Assembly (NCBI GenBank): GCA_945901065.1
Contig: CAMDKI010000005.1
Span: 62,001-126,000, forward strand
Length of the DNA: 64,000 bases
Source: Chitinophaga pinensis
Lineage (GTDB): Bacteria; Bacteroidota; Bacteroidia; Chitinophagales; CAIOSU01
Direction: 5' to 3'
A program made the translations under genes and the position numbers. Below are positions 1 to 8,358 of the stretch, in pieces. Position 1 is the stretch's first letter. Each line of letters opens with the position of its first letter. The notes below the pieces were generated by a model. It saw nothing but the letters and a program-made list of their open reading frames with translations, did not search any database and had not been told where the DNA came from.

Positions 1-14
1 TTAATACGTAAATT

Positions 15-54
15 AACTAGGCACATACACTGCCCGCAGTATATGTGCCTAGTT
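15..54. terminator. strong hairpin, probable bidirectional terminator
   Basis: A near-perfect inverted repeat: 13 paired bases (aactaggcacata with tatgtgcctagtt), one mismatch, then five more pairs around a two-base loop. It has no long T-run, so it may end transcripts of a gene left of the window or be a small palindromic repeat. The structure is seen directly; the role is inferred. Confidence 0.5.
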
Positions 55-556
55 GACCAACCCATGAAAAGCTCTTCAATATCCTTCGCCTCGTATCTAC
101 TTTCCTATATCCCTACCAGAATCGTTTGCTGCATTATGTTTAGTTGTAGGTAGTTATTGCAGTCTGCCATTGATACGGGCTGTGTAATCTTTGGTTTCGC
201 TGCTGGCGGTTTAATAGGCTAATTGGGCTGCTAAAATGCATAAAGTGTTCATAATGTGATAGAAAGTTTTTAATTGCAAAACAGCATCAAAACCATTGTT
301 ATAGGCTTATTTGCGCAGATAGTAATACTGCAGCTAAAACTTTTACGCAGTGTCAAACAGGCGGCATTTGGGGTGGGGTTGGGCTGCTTGATACATTGTA
401 GGCCATTAACCTCGGTTTTATCTTCATCAATTTCAGGTAACATGAACCCAGTAGCTCTGCAATTATCAAAAGCATTGTTGCTTATTCTCTAAAAAATGTG
501 GATTTTTGCAGCCTTGAAAGATGGAAAGCATTGTTCTTTTTAAATGATTGGCCCCT
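55..556. other. gap without a recognisable gene, upstream of nusB
   Basis: About 500 bases with no convincing coding region on either strand. A 72-codon frame at 274-492 starts with TTG, resembles no family I know and has no signal peptide or motif. On the minus strand, around 105-215, there is a short proline- and lysine-rich frame that might be the worn end of an old gene, but this is weak. The promoter of the nusB operon should lie here; I see no clear TAnnTTTG box close to the start. Confidence 0.3.
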
Positions 557-1498
557 ATGTTGAGCAGACGGAATTTACGCGTTAAGGTAATGCAGTTCAT
601 TTATGCCCACGAGCGGGGTTCGTTTAACAGCCCTTCGGCTGCCAAACAATCGCTGTTGGCCAATGTAACCCAAACCTATGAGTTGGGCCTTTACATCCTC
701 TATTTTTTGCGTAAGGTTGCCCAATATGCCCAAAAAGAGGCCGATATGAAAGGGGCCAAGCACCTGCCTACCGCCGCCGATTTGTCTTTTAGCACCCGCC
801 TGGCCGAGAACGAATTTGTACTAGAACTGGAGCAGCATAAGCTATTCAACAACGAACTGAATAAGTATGAGGTTGACAAGATTGAGTTTGATGATGCCAA
901 CCGTAAGTTTTTTAGGGAGCTTGCCGTTGCCCCTGAATACAAGGCATATATTGAGATGCCCAACCCATCGGTAAAAGAGCATGTTAAAATCATCAAGTTT
1001 CTTTTTAACAAGATTCTATTACCTAGCGAGGTTTTTACGCAACACCTAGAAGAAGAATTCTCGAACTGGATTGACGACCACCAAGTGGTGACTTACAGAT
1101 TGAACGACTTTTTGGAGAATTATACTATCGGAAAGTCGCTAGATAAAATAACCGACCTAAATGTAGAAGTGGATGATAGGGAGTTTGTGAATGAATTGTT
1201 TCAATTTACCCTCGACCACCAAGCCTATTTTTCGGAATTGATAGAGCCAAAACTCGAAAACTGGGATGTGGAACGTATAGCCATCCTCGATTTGATATTA
1301 ATGAAAATGGCGCTATGCGAGCTTTTATACTTCCCGATGATACCGGTAAAAGTGACTATAAACGAGTATATTGAAATAGCAAAGCTATACAGCACCCCAA
1401 AAAGCAAGGATTTTGTAAACGGCGTTTTAGATAAAATAATGAAGGAGCTTAAAGATAGCGGCAGTATCAGAAAAAGCGGAAGAGGACTGCAAGGTTAA
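557..1498 (+). CDS. nusB: transcription antitermination factor NusB
   Basis: NusB binds boxA RNA with NusE (ribosomal protein S10) and supports antitermination of rRNA operons. The protein is about 313 residues, twice the length of enterobacterial NusB. This is usual in Bacteroidota, where a helical N-terminal extension precedes the NusB fold. The beginning (LSRRNLRVKVMQFIYA) is the typical first helix, and the C-terminal third carries the NusB core with WDVERIAILDLILMKMA and PVKVTINEYIEIAKLYS, then KDFVNGVLDKI. I start at the ATG at 557 because the frame upstream opens with a TTG that adds only three residues not expected in the family. It is first gene of a five-gene operon. Confidence 0.93.
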   Translation: MLSRRNLRVKVMQFIYAHERGSFNSPSAAKQSLLANVTQTYELGLYILYFLRKVAQYAQKEADMKGAKHLPTAADLSFSTRLAENEFVLELEQHKLFNNELNKYEVDKIEFDDANRKFFRELAVAPEYKAYIEMPNPSVKEHVKIIKFLFNKILLPSEVFTQHLEEEFSNWIDDHQVVTYRLNDFLENYTIGKSLDKITDLNVEVDDREFVNELFQFTLDHQAYFSELIEPKLENWDVERIAILDLILMKMALCELLYFPMIPVKVTINEYIEIAKLYSTPKSKDFVNGVLDKIMKELKDSGSIRKSGRGLQG

Positions 1499-1547
1499 AA
1501 AAGGTTAAGAAATAGTACCAAAACACCTTTTTTGTTGTCCATTTTTA

Positions 1548-1555
1548 TAAATTTG
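1548..1555 (+). promoter_or_regulatory. -7 box of a Bacteroidota promoter (TAAATTTG)
   Basis: TAAATTTG matches the TAnnTTTG consensus and lies 37 bases before the DUF1573 lipoprotein start, which would give a leader of about 30 bases. The -33 element is weak (TTTG only 13 bases upstream), so this may be a secondary promoter inside the nusB operon. Confidence 0.35.
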
Positions 1556-1591
1556 CACATTGAAACTTAAAACAAACTAAAAACAAGAAAA

Positions 1592-2095
1592 ATGAAGAAG
1601 GCATTATTTCTAGTGCTCGCTGCAGGCTTTTTCTTTGCGTCTTGCGAGAGCGGTACAGAGGGAGGCGACACAGCTACTACCCCAACTGATTCGACTGCGG
1701 TGAACACCGATGCGGTGAACAACCCGAACACTGGTATGGAAAACCCTGTACCAACAGGCCCGACCACTACCGTTACTTTTGACCAGATGGAACACAACTG
1801 GGGTAAAATTAAAGAAGGCACTGTACAAGAGCATACCTTCACATTTACCAACACCGGTACTAATGACTTTATCATTAGCGACGCTAAAGGTTCTTGCGGT
1901 TGCACTGTTCCTTACTACCCAACTGAGCCAATTCCTCCAGGTGGCAAAGGTGAAATCAAAGTTTCTTTTGATAGCAAAGGCAAAACTGGCATGCAACAAA
2001 AGCAAGTTACCATTACTGCCAATACCGACCCAAGCACTACCGTGTTGAATGTAATGAGCGAAGTGGAAGGTGGCGAAGCGCCAGCAGCTAAATAA
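1592..2095 (+). CDS. DUF1573 lipoprotein
   Basis: A 167-residue exported lipoprotein. The signal peptide is followed by a lipobox ending in FFFASC (Cys19), then a threonine- and asparagine-rich linker to about residue 60. The rest is a DUF1573 domain, an immunoglobulin-like fold related to the ASH/MSP type. Its typical features are HTFTFTNTGTNDFII and a SCGCTVPYYP motif, followed by PIPPGGKGEIKVSFDSKG. The molecular role of the family is unknown. Its position between nusB and yajC is conserved in many Bacteroidota. Two other DUF1573 genes lie at 22299 and 22906 and share the CGCTVP motif. Confidence 0.85.
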   Translation: MKKALFLVLAAGFFFASCESGTEGGDTATTPTDSTAVNTDAVNNPNTGMENPVPTGPTTTVTFDQMEHNWGKIKEGTVQEHTFTFTNTGTNDFIISDAKGSCGCTVPYYPTEPIPPGGKGEIKVSFDSKGKTGMQQKQVTITANTDPSTTVLNVMSEVEGGEAPAAK

Positions 2096-2113
2096 TTGAG
2101 GGACATACACGAA

Positions 2114-2482
2114 ATGGTAAATTTTCAGAGTTTGTTCTTGATGGCCGGAAATCCGCAGGGTGGCAGTCCATGGTCGATGTTTGTGATGATGGGTGCCGTA
2201 ATGATCGTGTTTTATTTTTTCATGATTCGCCCCCAGAGTAAGAAAGCCAAAGAACAGAAGACTTTTTTGGATGGATTGAAGAAAGGTGACAAAGTTGTTA
2301 CCATCGGCGGTATTCACGGAAAAGTGCTTAAAGTAGCCGACGATTCGTTTTTGATTGAGGTTGATGCTAGTACTAAGCTAAAAATTGAAAAATCGGCGGT
2401 TTCGTACGATTTTACAAAAGCGGCTACAACTGCAGCACCAAACAATAAAAAAGAGGAAGTAGCTACTGTAGAGGAAAAGTAA
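2114..2482 (+). CDS. yajC: preprotein translocase subunit YajC
   Basis: YajC is the small accessory subunit of the SecDF-YajC complex that assists Sec export. This 122-residue protein has a single membrane helix (SMFVMMGAVMIVFYFFMIRP), then the diagnostic RPQSKKAKEQKTFLDGLKKG and GDKVVTIGGIHGKV segments and a charged tail. I start at the ATG at 2114; an in-frame TTG at 2096 directly after the preceding stop is possible but gives an unusual N-terminus. Its partner SecDF is at 28892-32041. Confidence 0.92.
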   Translation: MVNFQSLFLMAGNPQGGSPWSMFVMMGAVMIVFYFFMIRPQSKKAKEQKTFLDGLKKGDKVVTIGGIHGKVLKVADDSFLIEVDASTKLKIEKSAVSYDFTKAATTAAPNNKKEEVATVEEK

Positions 2483-2494
2483 TAATTAAACATT

Positions 2495-3472
2495 ATGGAA
2501 GCTCCGAAAGGCCCGGAAAACAAGTTACCGAGAAAAACCGGTTCGGTTGGAACTTCAAGAAATACAGCGATACTCGTGCTTTGCATGGGTATCGCTGCTT
2601 TTTTATGGCTACTCATTAAACTATCCGATTCGTATAACTGGCGCGTGCCTGTTACCCTCACTTACTCTAATTTGCCCGATGATAAGGTAGCCGTTAGGGA
2701 GTTGCCTACCCAAAGCGAAATAATGGTGAACGCTACGGGTTTTAAAATTATTTTGGCCCGGTTTCGTATTGTGCAGATTTCGTTGCCTATTTCCTATCGC
2801 GAAAACATGAACCAGCCCTTTGTTTTGGCCAGTGAACTCGAAAATGAATTGGCCGGCGATTTGCCGCTTGGTTACGAGTTGTTGAGTTTTTCGCCGGATA
2901 CCATTTACTTGCAGTTTGAGAAAAAGACCACTAAAAAAGTACCTATTGTAATAAGTGGCACCGTATCGTATGCCAAACAATATGAGGGTAGGGGTTTGCC
3001 AGTTTTATCTCCCGATTCGGTAACGGTAAGCGGCCCCGAAAGTGTATTGGATACCCTGCAGCAGTGGTATACTGAGCCCATGAAGTTTAAAGAGATTGCT
3101 GAAAGTAAGAATGGCGAAATTGCCTTGCAGAAACCCTATTATAGTTCGGTATCGCTGGCACAAACCAAGGTTAAATACAATATTGAAGTGGAGCCGTTTA
3201 CGCAACTTACCCGCGAAGTTGAAATTGAGCTGCTAAATGTACCTAGTAATAAGCAAATTACACCTTACCCTAAAACCGTTAAAGTGTTTGTGCATGTGGG
3301 TTTGAGTAACCTTGAAGCGGCGCGGAATGCTACTCTTAAAGCCACAGCAGACTTTAAGAACATTAATCTAAAGCAGGATAGGTTTGTAGAGGTAAAACTA
3401 AGCGGCTACCCCAGTTTTATGAAAATTAGCAGCTTTGAGCCTTTTAACATTGAATTTATAGTGTACAACTGA
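2495..3472 (+). CDS. YbbR/CdaR-like protein
   Basis: A 325-residue membrane-anchored protein. A short basic N-terminus is followed by one transmembrane helix at about 25-45 (TAILVLCMGIAAFLWLLIKL), then repeated beta-rich YbbR-like segments outside the membrane. The phrase LPVLSPDSVTVSGPESVLD is typical of YbbR repeats. In Firmicutes, CdaR of this family regulates the diadenylate cyclase CdaA. Here the link is only family-level, because no cyclase gene is adjacent. The place between yajC and coaE is the usual one in Bacteroidota. The stop overlaps the coaE start by one base. Confidence 0.8.
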   Translation: MEAPKGPENKLPRKTGSVGTSRNTAILVLCMGIAAFLWLLIKLSDSYNWRVPVTLTYSNLPDDKVAVRELPTQSEIMVNATGFKIILARFRIVQISLPISYRENMNQPFVLASELENELAGDLPLGYELLSFSPDTIYLQFEKKTTKKVPIVISGTVSYAKQYEGRGLPVLSPDSVTVSGPESVLDTLQQWYTEPMKFKEIAESKNGEIALQKPYYSSVSLAQTKVKYNIEVEPFTQLTREVEIELLNVPSNKQITPYPKTVKVFVHVGLSNLEAARNATLKATADFKNINLKQDRFVEVKLSGYPSFMKISSFEPFNIEFIVYN

Positions 3473-4071
3473 TGCTGTTAGTAGGTATAACTGGGGGAAT
3501 AGGCAGCGGTAAAAGTACCGTTTGTAAAATTTTTGAAGTGCTTAGTGTGCCCGTTTACTATGCCGACGACCGGGCAAAGTACCTCATGCATCACGACTTG
3601 AACCTAGTACTTGCCCTTAAAGATACCTTTGGCACCGAAATTTATAAAGATGGGCAATTGGACAGGGCATTGCTCGCCTCTAGGGTTTTTGCTGATAAAG
3701 TAGAACTAGCCAAGCTGAATGCCTTGGTGCACCCAGTGGTGGCGCAAGATACTATTGAATGGCAGATGGCTCATAGCGCAGCCCCATATACCCTGCGAGA
3801 GGCAGCCTTGCTGTTCGAAACCGGAACGTATAAATCGCTGCATAAGGTAATTGTAGTTACCGCCCCGCTAGAGGTTCGGATAGCGAGAGTAATGGGGCGC
3901 GATAATGTTACCGAGGAACAAGTGAGAGACCGTATTGCCAACCAATGGAGCGAGGAGCAGAAAGTTGCGTTGGCCGATTACATCATTGCCAACAATGGCG
4001 AAGCCGCACTAATACCGCAAGTACTTAATATTCACAACCAATTGCTGCAAACTGCTAAAGCTGAAGGTTAA
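3472..4071 (+). CDS. coaE: dephospho-CoA kinase
   Basis: CoaE phosphorylates the 3'-hydroxyl of dephospho-CoA with ATP, the last step of coenzyme A synthesis, in the cytoplasm. The 199-residue protein has the P-loop GITGGIGSGKSTVC at residues 5-18, the YYADDRAK segment that follows in the family, the LNALVHPVV motif, the LLFETG segment, and VTAPLEVRIARVMGRD in the lid. Length is normal. The start codon overlaps the stop of the YbbR gene (TGATG), so the two are translationally coupled. It ends the operon and converges on the lipoprotein operon at 4080. Confidence 0.95.
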   Translation: MLLVGITGGIGSGKSTVCKIFEVLSVPVYYADDRAKYLMHHDLNLVLALKDTFGTEIYKDGQLDRALLASRVFADKVELAKLNALVHPVVAQDTIEWQMAHSAAPYTLREAALLFETGTYKSLHKVIVVTAPLEVRIARVMGRDNVTEEQVRDRIANQWSEEQKVALADYIIANNGEAALIPQVLNIHNQLLQTAKAEG

Positions 4072-4079
4072 GTTAGCCG

Positions 4080-4523
4080 CTAGGGTTGAATAGTTACGGC
4101 ACTGCTGGTTACGGCGTTGCTTTGGTTGCCAGCTCTATCGGTCATGTAAATGCTGTAGGTGGTTGTTTCTGCTGCCCCCGATCCAATCAATCCGACCCTA
4201 TCTAATACCACTGAGAGTGTACCTTTAATGGCTATGGTGCTGTTAGTAGGCGCTAACTGTTTTACCCTAAACTCGTATACCACGCCGTTGCGCGAGTCGG
4301 TAAGGTATAGGTTTTTAATATCTGGGTCGTTGCTGCCAAGGTCGCCATCGCCGTCTTCGTAGGCTAGCACAATGGTTACCGAATCAGCATATTGTACTGC
4401 GGTAGTTGGCGAAACGCTAACAAAGGTCAACGATGGTACTTTACTTAATTCTTCATCGTCTTTGCTGCACGATGCAAAGACACTAAGTATTACGCCGAGT
4501 ATAACTATCCAATACTGCTTCAT
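4080..4523 (-). CDS. small surface lipoprotein, function unknown
   Basis: About 147 residues from the ATG at 4523; a longer frame to 4544 adds seven residues before the signal peptide and is unlikely. The signal peptide ends in a lipobox at VFASC with SKDDEE after the Cys, a charge pattern fitting surface-exported lipoproteins of Bacteroidota. The body looks like a single beta-sandwich domain (AYEDGDGDLGSNDPDIKNL, then YSIYMTDRAGNQSN), a pattern common in Bacteroidota lipoproteins. It overlaps the preceding cytochrome-like gene by four bases and is last in the five-gene operon. Confidence 0.75.
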   Translation of the reverse strand: MKQYWIVILGVILSVFASCSKDDEELSKVPSLTFVSVSPTTAVQYADSVTIVLAYEDGDGDLGSNDPDIKNLYLTDSRNGVVYEFRVKQLAPTNSTIAIKGTLSVVLDRVGLIGSGAAETTTYSIYMTDRAGNQSNAVTSSAVTIQP

Positions 4524-5464
4524 GGCTGTATATAAAAGCTCCAATAGGTTTTGTAAGGCAATATCATGCTGGTTGTTGGCATTTCTACTATTGGGCCAGC
4601 GGCATTGTCCTGCGTATAGTAGCGCATATAAACGATGCTTCCAGCCGCGAAATTAGAGGTGTTGAGGGTTGCTATCCAAAATTGACCAGCGCCGCCAAGA
4701 TTCACGAACGCAGCGTTTACCTCGCTATATCCTGCTGCAGCCGTGCTAAAGTCGTTTTCGTTGTAAGAGGTACGAAGCTTGTTGTATAGCAACTGGTTTT
4801 GGGGCGTGTTGTCGTCAGACACAAACAGCACCATATTGATGGTGGTGCCCGTGCTTACCATAAATGGGTTATAGTTTATTGAATCAATCCGGTTGTTTTT
4901 CTTTGATAATTCTACCGTGTAATCCGAATTTGCTGCTAGATAGTAGTCAATTCTGGGTTTAAGGTTAGGTAGCTGTTGTGTTTGGCCCATCATATCGGGG
5001 GCGCCAGCCATTATCCAAGCAGCTATGGCATCCACATAGTTTTGCTCCAGCGGCACGCCAATGTTGTCCTGTGGCATACGGTCGTTTACACCCACAAAGC
5101 AGCAATTGGTAATGCGCTCGTGTAGCACCGAGTTTGCGGTATCGCCGGGCACTACTCTATATTGGAAGCTAGAATCTTGGTTGTTTTTTACTATTGGGTG
5201 ATACACCAAAGTAGCGTAAGAGCTTTCAATGGTGCGGAAATCGGGCTCGAAATTACCATCGTGGCAACCCGGTGCGGCACAACGGGTCTCGAATATGTTC
5301 TTTTGCAGCCAGGCTAGGGTATTGGGTTGCAAGGTGTCGACAGGAGCAGGTGGGGTAGTATACACCACATCGTCATAGGGGTTGTATGGTGCATCACCGG
5401 GCTTCTCGCAAGAAGCAAGCAATGCAACTGCAATTATTGCAAATATGTAGGGCAATTGTTTCAT
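4520..5464 (-). CDS. cytochrome c-like lipoprotein with CX4CH motif
   Basis: A 314-residue lipoprotein (lipobox Cys19 in ALLASC). A possible haem site at Cys62-Cys67-His68 is spaced by four residues (CAAPGCH) rather than two. A downstream RMPQDN segment could provide an axial Met, and VDAIAAWIMAGAPD is the usual final helix of small cytochromes c, near residue 160. The C-terminal half is a beta-rich domain of unknown type. I infer an electron-carrying or structural domain of the kind seen in planctomycete-type surface cytochromes. Haem binding is not proven from sequence. It lies 49 bases after the DUF1501-like gene. Confidence 0.7.
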   Translation of the reverse strand: MKQLPYIFAIIAVALLASCEKPGDAPYNPYDDVVYTTPPAPVDTLQPNTLAWLQKNIFETRCAAPGCHDGNFEPDFRTIESSYATLVYHPIVKNNQDSSFQYRVVPGDTANSVLHERITNCCFVGVNDRMPQDNIGVPLEQNYVDAIAAWIMAGAPDMMGQTQQLPNLKPRIDYYLAANSDYTVELSKKNNRIDSINYNPFMVSTGTTINMVLFVSDDNTPQNQLLYNKLRTSYNENDFSTAAAGYSEVNAAFVNLGGAGQFWIATLNTSNFAAGSIVYMRYYTQDNAAGPIVEMPTTSMILPYKTYWSFYIQP

Positions 5465-5513
5465 CGTGTAATGTCTATTTGAATTTTCAAATTGCTCATG
5501 TTACATTTCATAT

Positions 5514-6800
5514 TTAGTAAAAAGCTTCGCCCAAATGCCTGCCTGTTAATCGGCCACTAGGTATTTCGTTATTAAACCCGAGTATATTAGCTATGGTTGG
5601 TACAATATCGGTGCTTTCGCCAACTACCTGTGTTATCAATTGGTTTTGCTTTACCTTATCTGGAGGCCCAGCAATTAAGCAGAAAATCTCACGGCTGGTA
5701 TCGTCGCTGGTGTGGTCTAGCGCATAGCGGCCATATCGGTCAATAATGGTATTAGGTTGTAAGTTTCTGCCATGCTCTGGTGCTACTATCAGTATGGTGT
5801 CGTTGGCCATGCCAGGGGTACTTTGTATGGCCTCCCATAGCTTTGCTACCGCAAAATCAGCTTTGCGTATATTATTGGCATACCCCGTAAAGTTTTGATG
5901 GCAAGTATCTACATCTTGCATGTTTACTACCAACAACTCGGGCTGAAATTCTTTTATCACTTTTTCTGCAAATAAAACCGTTACCTGATCATTATTGATG
6001 CTATTTTGAGATAATCCCCAGAAGTTGTTATACTGGCCAGAAACGGCATTGTCATATTCAAAGCGCAGGAACTCTTCAATGCGTTTGCGGTTGGCCAAAG
6101 TATTCGTTATTCCTGCATCTTGGGCTGTAACGTTTGTAGTAAAGCTATTGTCCATAAACTGGCGCATAGCCGCTACTTTTTCAAGCTTTACATCATCTAG
6201 CTGAATGGGGTTTTGGGGCATACCTGTTATTATTGATGCAGGCTGGGCGTAGTTTGCACCGTACAATGCACCGTACTCTGGGTCGTCGCTAAAGTTAAGC
6301 GAAGGGTAGGGGCCAAGGCTATTGCTTATCCACCAACTGTTCAATGCAGCTTGTTCTGGGCTGCTGTGCTTGCGGTATAACTCAAATATGGTTGGATATT
6401 TAGGGCGTTGCGAAAGCGAAACCGTCTCGTCATATCGGCCAGTAAGCACCGTATTATGGCCGCCGAAGTGGCCTGTGGGGCCTTGTTTGTATCTAAACTC
6501 TTTAAACAAAGTGCCCAACGTTTGAAGCCTTGCGCTGGTTGGCGCGGGCAAGCTCGTCATGCCTGGCGCAATGTCGCTGCTGATACTTTCGTTACCCACA
6601 AGCATATTGGGCATTAAGTTGCCATCGGCTTTGTGCATGCTCTCCAAATTGCGCACCCCGCCAGCAAACATACAAAATACCACATGGTTGGCTATGCGGC
6701 TACCTGTGGCGGCAAACAGCCTGCCCGTTGGCAAAATGTATGGTAGCGTAACAGCACCAGCTGCCATGGCACTTTTCAATATGAAATCTCTTCTTTTCAT
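5514..6800 (-). CDS. DUF1501-like alkaline-phosphatase-fold protein
   Basis: About 428 residues from the ATG at 6800 (MKRRDFILKSAMAAG), which gives a twin-arginine-like signal. The longer frame to 6848 puts 16 unlikely residues before it. Features of the alkaline phosphatase/sulfatase superfamily are a late metal-binding-like segment (TILIVAPEHGRNLQPN), GHFGGHNTVLTGRYDE in the middle, and STDIVPTIANILGF near the end. The pattern resembles DUF1501 proteins, which in other phyla occur with surface cytochromes. The substrate is unknown. It is third of five genes and lies 10 bases after the preceding lipoprotein gene. Confidence 0.72.
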   Translation of the reverse strand: MKRRDFILKSAMAAGAVTLPYILPTGRLFAATGSRIANHVVFCMFAGGVRNLESMHKADGNLMPNMLVGNESISSDIAPGMTSLPAPTSARLQTLGTLFKEFRYKQGPTGHFGGHNTVLTGRYDETVSLSQRPKYPTIFELYRKHSSPEQAALNSWWISNSLGPYPSLNFSDDPEYGALYGANYAQPASIITGMPQNPIQLDDVKLEKVAAMRQFMDNSFTTNVTAQDAGITNTLANRKRIEEFLRFEYDNAVSGQYNNFWGLSQNSINNDQVTVLFAEKVIKEFQPELLVVNMQDVDTCHQNFTGYANNIRKADFAVAKLWEAIQSTPGMANDTILIVAPEHGRNLQPNTIIDRYGRYALDHTSDDTSREIFCLIAGPPDKVKQNQLITQVVGESTDIVPTIANILGFNNEIPSGRLTGRHLGEAFY

Positions 6801-6810
6801 GTGGGCAGAT

Positions 6811-7326
6811 TTAATAGTACCGGTATTCGTCGCTGGTGAGCATGGCAAAATAAAACATATCGGGTGTTATGGTAGGGTCGTCCTTTAGTACTTTCTGAAA
6901 ATGCCATAGCTCAAACTCATCGGGCTTGCGGGCTAAAAACTTAATGTAGGCATCGGTTATAAACTTAGTAACGTCTGCATCCATTACGGTTTTTGTTGGT
7001 ACATCGGCACCCGGTACGTTCAAAAAGCTTTTAATGATCATTTGCTCAATCAACTTCTGGTCGCCAAAGGCTAAATAAGGCGCTAATAAAAGGTCTAAGC
7101 TATTGCGGTCAATGCCAGTACCAAAAATATCGGAATAGGCAATGGCTATAAATTCTGTTTGCGATTTTACGTTTACCTTGTCGCCTTTCTCTTGGTTTAC
7201 TTTTACATCATTTACCTCATAAACGTATAGCTCTTCCTTTTTACAAGAGGTAAAAGCTAACGCAAACAACAGCGTAAATAACCCAAATGACCCAATGCTG
7301 TTTTGTTTAAAAGCCTGCATATTCAT
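6811..7326 (-). CDS. lipoprotein with C-terminal helical module
   Basis: About 171 residues, starting at the ATG at 7326 (or 7320). The signal peptide ends LALAFTSC-like at the lipobox, followed by KKEE. The C-terminal part (FLARKPDEFELWHFQKVL, ending TSDEYRYY) is clearly similar to the end of the upstream gene (FLYREASTQELAYYTSLY, ending STNEYAGF). The two therefore share a helical module reminiscent of the R-x-P-x-x-x-E-L repeats of planctomycete DUF1549/DUF1553 proteins. The start lies inside the end of the upstream gene (about 20 bases overlap), indicating coupled translation. Confidence 0.7.
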   Translation of the reverse strand: MNMQAFKQNSIGSFGLFTLLFALAFTSCKKEELYVYEVNDVKVNQEKGDKVNVKSQTEFIAIAYSDIFGTGIDRNSLDLLLAPYLAFGDQKLIEQMIIKSFLNVPGADVPTKTVMDADVTKFITDAYIKFLARKPDEFELWHFQKVLKDDPTITPDMFYFAMLTSDEYRYY

Positions 7327-8185
7327 TGGTTGAAAGGAGTGCGCGGAAGAATATTTTTTGGTTGCCAGTTTGGCGATATAAGCTAGTGTAGTATGCCAGT
7401 TCTTGAGTTGATGCTTCTCGATAAAGGAACCTATTAAAAGCCCAACGCACTTGCCCTTCGTAATAAGCATCAGTATTGAAGAAAATATTGTTGAAATCAA
7501 ACTTGCTTTCGCCGCTGTTTAAAAAGATAACAGACTCAAACCCATCTACCATTTTTATTCCCTCTGTAAGTTCCGAGGTGGTTGGGTAGCGCAGCAAGAA
7601 ATGGTCGAACACAGAGCGCACGTAATTTTCTGAGCCCATGTTTATCTCATCATAAACAAAATTGTTTACCATGCGGTTGTGCATGGTGCTGATGTCAATA
7701 GTGCCATTGAGTAAATCAACAGGTATGGCCAAAAGCTTTTCTAATCCACTAATTACGGTATCATAAATTGCATAATTGGCTACATTGTTTGGGTCCTGGC
7801 GGAGCGATTGCACTTGACCTAGATAAAAACTGTACAAAGCCGTATCCCAAGTATTGAGTAAAAGCGCACCATCGTTTAAGTATGTTTTTATCAAAAACTC
7901 GTCTTGGTTTAATATACCATCTAGTATCAGTTTTCTGCTGCCTGAATTTAAGCTGCTGTCCCTCAGGGTTTGAACTGCTGTTGAAAGTTCCGTGCCATTA
8001 GGTTCGCGCCCAAGAAGGCTGATGTAGCACTTGTTTATATAGGCTTCAAGCTTTAGTGTTGACACGGATGTATCGGGCGGTGCCTCGTTGTCGGGCACGA
8101 ATACGTTCTCTTTTTTGGTACAGCCCAATACAAAAAGGCTTATGAATAGCGCAAGTATAAAGGCACGTAGTGCAGTAGCTGGCAT
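7307..8185 (-). CDS. lipoprotein with repeated helical modules
   Basis: First gene of the five-gene minus-strand operon, 292 residues. The signal peptide ends in the lipobox VLGC with TKKEN after it. At least three related segments follow: SLLGREPNGTELSTAV near residue 57, FLLRYPTTSELTEGI near 200 and FLYREASTQELAYYTSLY near 260. They share an aromatic/hydrophobic-R-x-P/S-x-x-x-E-L pattern. This resembles the helical repeats of DUF1549/DUF1553-type proteins that accompany DUF1501 proteins elsewhere. I do not recognise a named family with certainty. It probably forms a surface complex with the four genes that follow. Confidence 0.68.
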   Translation of the reverse strand: MPATALRAFILALFISLFVLGCTKKENVFVPDNEAPPDTSVSTLKLEAYINKCYISLLGREPNGTELSTAVQTLRDSSLNSGSRKLILDGILNQDEFLIKTYLNDGALLLNTWDTALYSFYLGQVQSLRQDPNNVANYAIYDTVISGLEKLLAIPVDLLNGTIDISTMHNRMVNNFVYDEINMGSENYVRSVFDHFLLRYPTTSELTEGIKMVDGFESVIFLNSGESKFDFNNIFFNTDAYYEGQVRWAFNRFLYREASTQELAYYTSLYRQTGNQKIFFRALLSTNEYAGF

Positions 8186-8304
8186 ACTATTGTTAGATTA
8201 GCTGGTATTAAAGATAACTAAATTAATAAAATAGAAAAGTTATCTTTTGAATAGACTGTTAATTGATTACCAAGGTTTAACGGACAGCTAATAAAAAAAT
8301 AGAA

Positions 8305-8321
8305 GCGCAACTGGTGTGCGC
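8305..8321 (-). terminator. possible terminator after the ferredoxin gene
   Basis: Read on the minus strand, a five-base stem (gcgca/tgcgc) with a seven-base loop is followed by a T-rich run (cttctattttttt), 38 bases after the ferredoxin stop. The stem is short, so support is modest. Confidence 0.35.
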
Positions 8322-8358
8322 GGCAGCATTGGTAAAGAAACAATAGGAGAAAAAATAC

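Noticed and set aside
274..492. 72-codon open frame upstream of nusB
   Set aside because: TTG start, no family resemblance, no ribosome-binding or signal features; not supported as a gene.
1610..2317. Minus-strand open frame of 235 codons
   Set aside because: It is antisense to the DUF1573 lipoprotein and yajC, both well-supported genes; its translation is rich in His and Trp and looks random.
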